From AG-12 sp027319585 (lineage in GTDB: Bacteria; Chloroflexota; Dormibacteria; Aeolococcales; Bog-877), in NCBI GenBank assembly GCA_027319585.1, contig DAHVMY010000011.1, positions 1 to 47,605 of the forward strand: 47,605 nt of DNA, written 5' to 3'. Position 1 is the stretch's first letter; every line of letters starts with the position of its first letter. The position numbers and the translations under genes are program-made. The notes beneath the pieces were generated by a model. The model searched no databases. It saw only the letters and a program-made list of their open reading frames with translations, and had not been told where the DNA came from. This document shows positions 42,802 to 47,605 of this stretch, piece by piece.

Positions 42802-44037
42802 TCAACCCGGCCGGGGTGACCTGAGACGCTGGCCAGGGTTTGACGGGGACTCCCCGACCGCCCAGGAGGTGACGCGGCTAGTGGCCAGCAGGCGGGTCAG
42901 GGCCCAACCGAAACAGACTGCCCCCACCACCAGCACCGCAAATGGAAGAACCGACCACGGCAGCGGCTCCTGAAGGGACAGCGGCCACGGCGCCAGCTCC
43001 AGAAGCGGCCCGGCGAAGAGCAGGAAGGCGGGGTGGATTATGTAGATTCCCAGGGAATGTCGGCTCAAGCTGCCGGTCAGGCGGTGCCCCCGTCCCCCGC
43101 TGGGCCCGATGAACCGATGCGCCAAGGTCCAGGACCCGTAGAAGACCAGGACGGTGAGCAGCAGCAACGAGGGCCTCAGGAATCCCCCGGTCCCGTGCAC
43201 CCAGGGGCCCCAGTTGACGGCGATTCGGCCCGGGAGGCCGGCGAACAGCAGGGCCACTGCCGCCGCCACGCCCGGCACCAGCAGCCAGCGCCAGCGCCCA
43301 CCCCGGCCGAGCCAATCGGGGTGGAGCCCAAGGAGCACTCCTACCGCGAAGTACCCCACCCAGAAGGGGGCCTCTTCGAAGCCGTAGTCGAGCAGCACCA
43401 CCTGGCCCACCCCCCCGTGGATGGGCAGCATCACCCGCAACATCTGCACCCCCACCTGGACCGCGACCGCGACCGCCGCCGCCCACCCGCAACCCCTGGT
43501 CGTCCTGGGCCACATCAGGAAGAGAAGGTAGAGCTGCGGGATCAGGAGCAGGAAGTAGAGGTGCCCGGCCCCCCCTGCCCACCAGCCCCAGGTTTGGGAA
43601 GGCCAAGGCGACATCCCCTGAAACGCGACCGTCAGCGCGAAGTAGATCATCGCCCAGGGAAGCCAGGGCACCAGGGTTCGTCGCAACCGCCTGGACCAGA
43701 ACCCGCTGCGCCCGGCAGCGGGCGACCGCGTGTAGGCAAGCATCATTCCGCTCAGAATCACGAACAGCGGGACCGACACCCTGGAGGCGAGGCTGAGCGC
43801 CTCGTAGGTTGAGGCAGCGAGCCGGGTCGCGTGGGAGGGCCAGGGAGCGCAATGGATGACCACCACCAGAACCGCGGCCAGCGCACGTACCAAGTCAGCC
43901 TGAGGCAGATGGCGTCGGCCGGTCGCCGTCGGCGCCGCTGGTCTCTCGGCGCCCCCGTCGCCCGGGATGCGCTCTGCCGGCTCCGTTCGCACCGGGGACC
44001 GGCGCGTGGTCGCCGCGTCTCTTATGGCACTGCTCAT
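42802..44037 (-). CDS. Acyltransferase 3 family membrane protein (OafA/YrhL-like)
   Basis: A 411-aa protein with about ten membrane helices. The family motif LPQADLVRALAAVLVVVIHC (R and H in helix 1) is present, as are VPLFVILSGMMLAY and FWSRRLRRTLVPWLPW. Such enzymes O-acylate exported or membrane saccharides. A hydrophilic N-terminal extension of about 45 residues precedes helix 1. GGGAGGG lies 4 nt before the ATG. It stands alone; the acceptor is unknown. Confidence 0.88.
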   Translation of the reverse strand: MSSAIRDAATTRRSPVRTEPAERIPGDGGAERPAAPTATGRRHLPQADLVRALAAVLVVVIHCAPWPSHATRLAASTYEALSLASRVSVPLFVILSGMMLAYTRSPAAGRSGFWSRRLRRTLVPWLPWAMIYFALTVAFQGMSPWPSQTWGWWAGGAGHLYFLLLIPQLYLLFLMWPRTTRGCGWAAAVAVAVQVGVQMLRVMLPIHGGVGQVVLLDYGFEEAPFWVGYFAVGVLLGLHPDWLGRGGRWRWLLVPGVAAAVALLFAGLPGRIAVNWGPWVHGTGGFLRPSLLLLTVLVFYGSWTLAHRFIGPSGGRGHRLTGSLSRHSLGIYIIHPAFLLFAGPLLELAPWPLSLQEPLPWSVLPFAVLVVGAVCFGWALTRLLATSRVTSWAVGESPSNPGQRLRSPRPG

Positions 44038-44279
44038 CGTGCCCTCCCAACTGACAGACCGTCACCGGGTCACGCTCGCAACCAGACGGCGAGCTGATCG
44101 CCACTTCAGACCCACGTCGCAGGGGTCGCCCCCAGCCAGATGGAATCCAGCCCACCGCACCGAAGCGCGGTCGAGGAGCGCACACTCTGCCGTCGAGATC
44201 GCGGCCACCAACAGATGCCGGAGCCGCCCCGCCCCTGTGCCATCCAACCTCGAGCGGCAAGGGCTGGTAGAAAGCGGCA

Positions 44280-44301
44280 GGGCCGGGGCGTCCCCCGGCC
44301 C
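44280..44301 (-). terminator. Strong GC hairpin after small hydrophobic protein gene
   Basis: GGGCCGGGG and CCCCGGCCC form a perfect 9-bp stem with a 4-nt loop, 18 nt after the stop of the small hydrophobic gene. The 3' flank is TGCCGCTTTCT, only weakly T-rich, so it is a likely but not classical intrinsic terminator. Confidence 0.5.
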
Positions 44302-44319
44302 TGGGTCACACGACCTCGC

Positions 44320-44475
44320 TCACCAGTAGTACCAGCGGCCGCGTCCTGGTCGGAACAGGAAGCCCACGAGCCATAGCACCAGGGCGATGATGGCGATGAT
44401 CCAGAGCAGGTGGATCGCCGCCCCCAATCCGAACAGGATCGCGACCAGCAGCAGGAATAGAAGCAGTGCTACCAA
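44320..44475 (-). CDS. Small hydrophobic protein (lmo0937/hydrophobic-protein type)
   Basis: A 51-aa frame: two hydrophobic helices (LVALLLFLLLVAILFGLG and LLWIIAIIALVLWLLV-like) followed by FRPGRGRWYYW. This layout, with a basic, aromatic end, matches the short 'hydrophobic protein' families common in actinobacteria and firmicutes, of unknown role and often stress-induced. The start is a TTG at 44475 with GGGGGTG five nt upstream, the only usable start. It is 31 nt downstream of the YggT-like gene and probably co-transcribed. Confidence 0.6.
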   Translation of the reverse strand: MVALLLFLLLVAILFGLGAAIHLLWIIAIIALVLWLVGFLFRPGRGRWYYW

Positions 44476-44506
44476 GTGAACACCCCCAAATTGGTGACTT
44501 CCTCCA

Positions 44507-44923
44507 TCACGGCCGGGCCGGCGGCGCGACCCGCGGAGTAGCGACGATGCCGATCAGCGTCACCACGATCCAGGCCGCAATCGCATAGACGATGATGGCC
44601 ACCACGTCGGGCCAGTAGGCGACGTGAGCGCCCGGGGTCACCGTGGTCGCCAGGATCCCCCGGAACGGGGCCGACAGGGCGTTCGCCAGGTTGCCGATGA
44701 ACGCCACGAACCCGATGGCATTGGCTCCGATCAACTTGAAGATGAAGTCCAGGGCGAGGATCGCGTCCACCACCCCGGCCGCCAGCCACACCAGCTGACG
44801 CAGCTTGAAGCCCGTGGTCGCCACCGGCGTGCTGGCCGTGTAGGTGGACTGCTGCGTGGTGCCCGGGGCACGGGACACCGTCGTCACCGACTGCTCCTCC
44901 CGGGGAGCTTCAGGGTCGAGCAT
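44507..44923 (-). CDS. YggT-like membrane protein
   Basis: A 138-aa protein with a Ser/Thr-rich soluble N-terminus of about 45 residues, then membrane helices VWLAAGVVDAILALDFIFKL and VVAIIVYAIAAWIVVTLIGI. Between them IGANAIGFVAFIGNLANALS and APFRGIL match the YggT/Ycf19-like pattern (GANxxxFV...PFRG). Such proteins have been linked to osmotic shock and cell-division settings, but no activity is known. The ATG at 44923 follows GAGGAGGAG, a strong ribosome binding site. Confidence 0.7.
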   Translation of the reverse strand: MLDPEAPREEQSVTTVSRAPGTTQQSTYTASTPVATTGFKLRQLVWLAAGVVDAILALDFIFKLIGANAIGFVAFIGNLANALSAPFRGILATTVTPGAHVAYWPDVVAIIVYAIAAWIVVTLIGIVATPRVAPPARP

Positions 44924-45034
44924 GTTGACTCCTCCTCTTCGAATCGGCACGGCGGGATGGATCCCGTCGATCTCCGTTGAGGCCTAACGCCGCCCCCGGG
45001 TCGTCGTTACACCTGGGCCGGGTGCGCCGGAGGG

Positions 45035-46762
45035 TCAGCCCTTCCGCAGGATGGCCAGCGCCTGGGCCGGAAGGCTGACGGCGCCCGCCGCCACGGTTGC
45101 TCCCGAGCGCGACCCCGCCAGGACCTCCCAGACCCCTCCCTCGCCCGCGAGGGTTACGGTGCGCCGCCTCCGTCCGAGATTGACAGCCACCGCAAGGCCC
45201 TCGCGCCGAGCCATCAGCCAGCTGCGGCCCGAGGTGACATCGGCCCCGCGTTGGCCCGTCCAGAGGTCAGGTGTCCGCCGACGCAACCAGATCAGGGAGC
45301 GGTAGTACTCCAGCATGGCCTGGTGCGCCGGCAGCTCGCGCTCTTGCCAGTTCAACTTGGACCGCTCGAAGGTGCTCTCGGCCTGGGGATCCGGCACCCG
45401 TGAGCCCGGGCCGAGGAACTCCGCGAACTCTCGGCGACGGCCCTGCCGGACAGCGCGACCCAGCGCTGGATCCTGGAGGTCGGTGAAGTACAGGAAGGGA
45501 CTGGTCGCGCCCCACTCCTCACCCTGGAACAGCATCGGCACGAACGGCGCTGTGAGCACCAGCGCCGCACCGAGGCGGACCAGATGGGGCTTCACCAGAT
45601 GCCCCAAGCGATCGCCCAACGCCCGGTTGCCGACCTGATCGTGATTCTGCTGATAGGCCACCAGGCTGCAGGGAGGCGGGTAGTCGTGGGGTCGCCCCAC
45701 CACCGCCTCCCGCGAGCCGGCATACAGACCGGCATACACCAGGCCACGCGACAGGCAGGTGGCGAGATCGGTCACCCCTGCGAAATCGCGATAGTAGCCA
45801 TCCTGCTCGCCGGTCAAGGCCACGTGCAACGCGTGATGGAAGTCGTCGTTCCAGAGCAGGTCCAGGCCGCGGCCCCCGATCGTCCGGGGCCGGACGATGC
45901 GGCTGTCGTTCTGGTTGTTCTCCGCGATCAGGGTGAGCTCGCGCCCCAGCTGAAGCTCCAGCTCATCGACCTCGGCGGCGAGCTGCTCCAGCAGCGGGAG
46001 CGCGGAGGTTTCGATGAACCCGTGGACCGCATCCAGACGCAGGCCGTCGACGTGGAAGTCGCGCAGCCAGCGCAGCGCGTTGTCGCAGATGAGCCGCCGC
46101 ACCTGGTCACTACCCGGACCGTCCAGGTTGAGGGCCTGTCCCCAGAGCGTGCCGTAGCGCTCGGTCAGATACGGTCCGTAACGGGGCAGGTAGTTGCCCT
46201 CCGGGCTGAGATGGTTGTAGACCACGTCGAGGATCACGGCCAGGCCACGGGCGTGACAGCCGTTGACGAAGTGCATCAACCCGACGGGACCGCCGTAGGC
46301 ATCGTGGGTGGCGAAGAGGCTGGCGGCGTCGTAGCCCCAGCCCCGGGCGCCGGGGAACTGGTGAACCGGCATCAGCTCGACATGGGTGATCCCGAGCTCC
46401 ACCAGGTGGTCGAGCCGGTTCAGGGCAGCGGCGAACGTGCCCTCGGGGGTGAAGGTCCCAATGTGCATCTCGTAGATGACCCCGCTGCGCAGCGAGGGCG
46501 GGGACCACCCCTGATCGGTCCAGCGGAAGTGGCCAGGGGAGAACGGCCGGGAGAGTCCGTGGACCCCGTTCGGCTGCCAGGGCGAGCGAGGGTCGGGGAA
46601 CGGCCCCTCCCCGTCGATCACGAAGCCGTAGTCGCCGGAGCGGCGGACACTTCCCGCGGGCACCCACCATCCCGAGGCCAGCTGACGCATGGGCAGGTCA
46701 CTGTTCCCTCGCCGCAGGCGGACTTCGCCAGCAGCCGGCGCCCAGACCGAGTAGGGCCTCAA
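45035..46762 (-). CDS. treZ: Maltooligosyltrehalose trehalohydrolase
   Basis: Releases trehalose from maltooligosyl-trehalose made by TreY. The 575-aa GH13 protein has an N-terminal beta domain (YSVWAPAAGEVRLRR), VIYEMHIGTFTPEGTF, VELMPVHQFPGARGWGYD, catalytic DGLRLDAVHGF (nucleophile D), LTLIAENNQND (acid E) and QQNHDQVGN, TreZ-like. The frame is open to 46867, but the TTG at 46762 overlaps the treY stop (TTGA) with GAGG upstream and places the first family residues right after the start. Confidence 0.93.
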   Translation of the reverse strand: MRPYSVWAPAAGEVRLRRGNSDLPMRQLASGWWVPAGSVRRSGDYGFVIDGEGPFPDPRSPWQPNGVHGLSRPFSPGHFRWTDQGWSPPSLRSGVIYEMHIGTFTPEGTFAAALNRLDHLVELGITHVELMPVHQFPGARGWGYDAASLFATHDAYGGPVGLMHFVNGCHARGLAVILDVVYNHLSPEGNYLPRYGPYLTERYGTLWGQALNLDGPGSDQVRRLICDNALRWLRDFHVDGLRLDAVHGFIETSALPLLEQLAAEVDELELQLGRELTLIAENNQNDSRIVRPRTIGGRGLDLLWNDDFHHALHVALTGEQDGYYRDFAGVTDLATCLSRGLVYAGLYAGSREAVVGRPHDYPPPCSLVAYQQNHDQVGNRALGDRLGHLVKPHLVRLGAALVLTAPFVPMLFQGEEWGATSPFLYFTDLQDPALGRAVRQGRRREFAEFLGPGSRVPDPQAESTFERSKLNWQERELPAHQAMLEYYRSLIWLRRRTPDLWTGQRGADVTSGRSWLMARREGLAVAVNLGRRRRTVTLAGEGGVWEVLAGSRSGATVAAGAVSLPAQALAILRKG

Positions 46763-47605
46763 GGAGCGGCCTCGGCCACCAGGAGCGCCACTGGGAACCC
46801 TCTCAGCAGGTCGGCTACCCGAACCTCGCCACTCTCGAAGGTGGCGCCTCCCAGACGGTCCTTCCAACGCATCCGTCCGAGCTCGATGGTCGTGTCACCC
46901 CAGCCCTCCCGCCCAAGGAACGGCCGGGTGGGCACCACGGTGACGACCTGACCGCCCCGCTCGAACGCGACCACGTGCGCGGCATGCGTCCCGTGTACCG
47001 CAAGGGCCACGTACCTCGCCCGAGGGCTGAATGCCGATGCTCGCTCGCGCCGGACCTCCAGCCCACGTTCGAGCAGCCACTGCTTGGGCAGGCCGCCTGA
47101 CCAAGTGGAGCGCCCTCGGGGCGGCGTTCCCGCGCCTGCCAGATCGAGCTGCCGCTGCAGACCCGTGAAGTCCACCGGCCTGCGGTTGTCCGGGTCGACC
47201 AGGTTGTGAGCCCAGACCTCGGTGCCCTGATAGATGTCCGGCACGCCGGGGGCGGTCAGCTTGAGCAAGGTCGCAGCCAACGACGCCACCCGGGCGGGCC
47301 GCTCGATCCGCCTGAGGAACGCCGCCAGGGACCTAATGAAGGCCGGATCGTGCAGCGCGCCGCGGGTGAAACTGCGCACCGACTCTTCGTACCGCGGTTC
47401 GGGCGAACGCCACGAGGTGTGGACCTTGGCCTCGCGCACCGACTTCTGAACCACCGTCAGGAGCCGTTGCTCCGAGATCGGCCAGGCGCCCAGCAGGGTC
47501 TGGTACAAGAAGTACTCGAAATTGCGGTCGGGGAGGCCAGGTACCTGCCGGTGCGGGGCGGTGAGGCGCGCCCACCGCGTCACCGCCCGTGCCCAGGCCG
47601 AGGGC
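46759..47605 (-). CDS. treY: Maltooligosyltrehalose synthase, C-terminal part (partial)
   Basis: Converts the reducing end of maltodextrins to a trehalose unit. About 281 C-terminal residues are in the window; the 5' part lies beyond the right edge. Recognisable TreY segments: DRNFEYFLYQTLLGAWPI, VREAKVHTSWRSPEPRYE, KLTAPGVPDIYQGTEVW, LVDPDNRRPVDFTGL, and LPKQWLLERGLEVRRE. It overlaps treZ by 4 nt, so TreY and TreZ are made together. Confidence 0.93.
   Translation of the reverse strand, partial: PSAWARAVTRWARLTAPHRQVPGLPDRNFEYFLYQTLLGAWPISEQRLLTVVQKSVREAKVHTSWRSPEPRYEESVRSFTRGALHDPAFIRSLAAFLRRIERPARVASLAATLLKLTAPGVPDIYQGTEVWAHNLVDPDNRRPVDFTGLQRQLDLAGAGTPPRGRSTWSGGLPKQWLLERGLEVRRERASAFSPRARYVALAVHGTHAAHVVAFERGGQVVTVVPTRPFLGREGWGDTTIELGRMRWKDRLGGATFESGEVRVADLLRGFPVALLVAEAAP

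Overview
The window is GC-rich bacterial chromosome, densely packed, with many stop/start overlaps (ATGA, GTGA, TGATG). Gene content includes a complex I operon, UvrB, PolA, MutM, TypA, ProC, an arsenic-type ArsR, GlgX/GH57/TreY/TreZ and BlaI/M56. GTG and TTG starts are frequent, and many start codons sit 6-8 nt after a TANNNT -10 box, which suggests leaderless mRNAs. This fits a high-GC Terrabacteria-type organism (Actinomycetota, Chloroflexota or an uncultured relative such as Dormibacterota). The phylum is an inference; there is no rRNA in the window.

Layout. 1-11119 (minus strand): NADH:quinone oxidoreductase, split into nuoABCD (11119-8297) and nuoEFGHI plus the start of nuoJ (5527-1). 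A 2.8 kb intruding segment between them carries a polysaccharide-flippase-like gene on the opposite strand and two small reading frames. 11390-12568: a tRNA-Gly with an odd anticodon arm and a decayed RHH-antitoxin/PIN-toxin pair. 12592-21756: mostly single genes: methyltransferase, thioredoxin with a CsoR/CstR-like dyad, VOC protein, EamA transporter, small basic protein, membrane protein, proC-typA, CgArsR-like ArsR, DinB-like protein. 21814-27924: tightly overlapping uvrB-glgX-GH57. 28000-29847: ABC-F ATPase. 29805-35222: methyltransferase-polA-mutM-glycosyltransferase operon. 35399-37890: bifunctional-nuclease-domain protein, tRNA-Leu, P-loop kinase, GNAT. 38296-42054: a BlaI/M56-linked cluster with two paired-cysteine membrane proteins resembling MerF and two membrane-anchored thioredoxin-like proteins. 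42802-44923: acyltransferase, small hydrophobic protein, YggT-like protein. 45035-47605: treZ and the 3' part of treY.

How the genes work together. Complex I supplies respiratory energy. GlgX, GH57, TreY and TreZ can trim glycogen or maltodextrin and turn it into trehalose. UvrB, PolA and MutM are DNA repair enzymes. The most novel-looking unit is the BlaI-M56-(MerF-like)2-(Trx-like)2 cluster: a repressor and sensor protease of the beta-lactam-sensor type beside proteins whose paired intramembrane cysteines and CxxC domains suggest handling of soft metals or thiols at the membrane. All coordinates and motifs were read by eye from the sequence and its translations; no database search was made.
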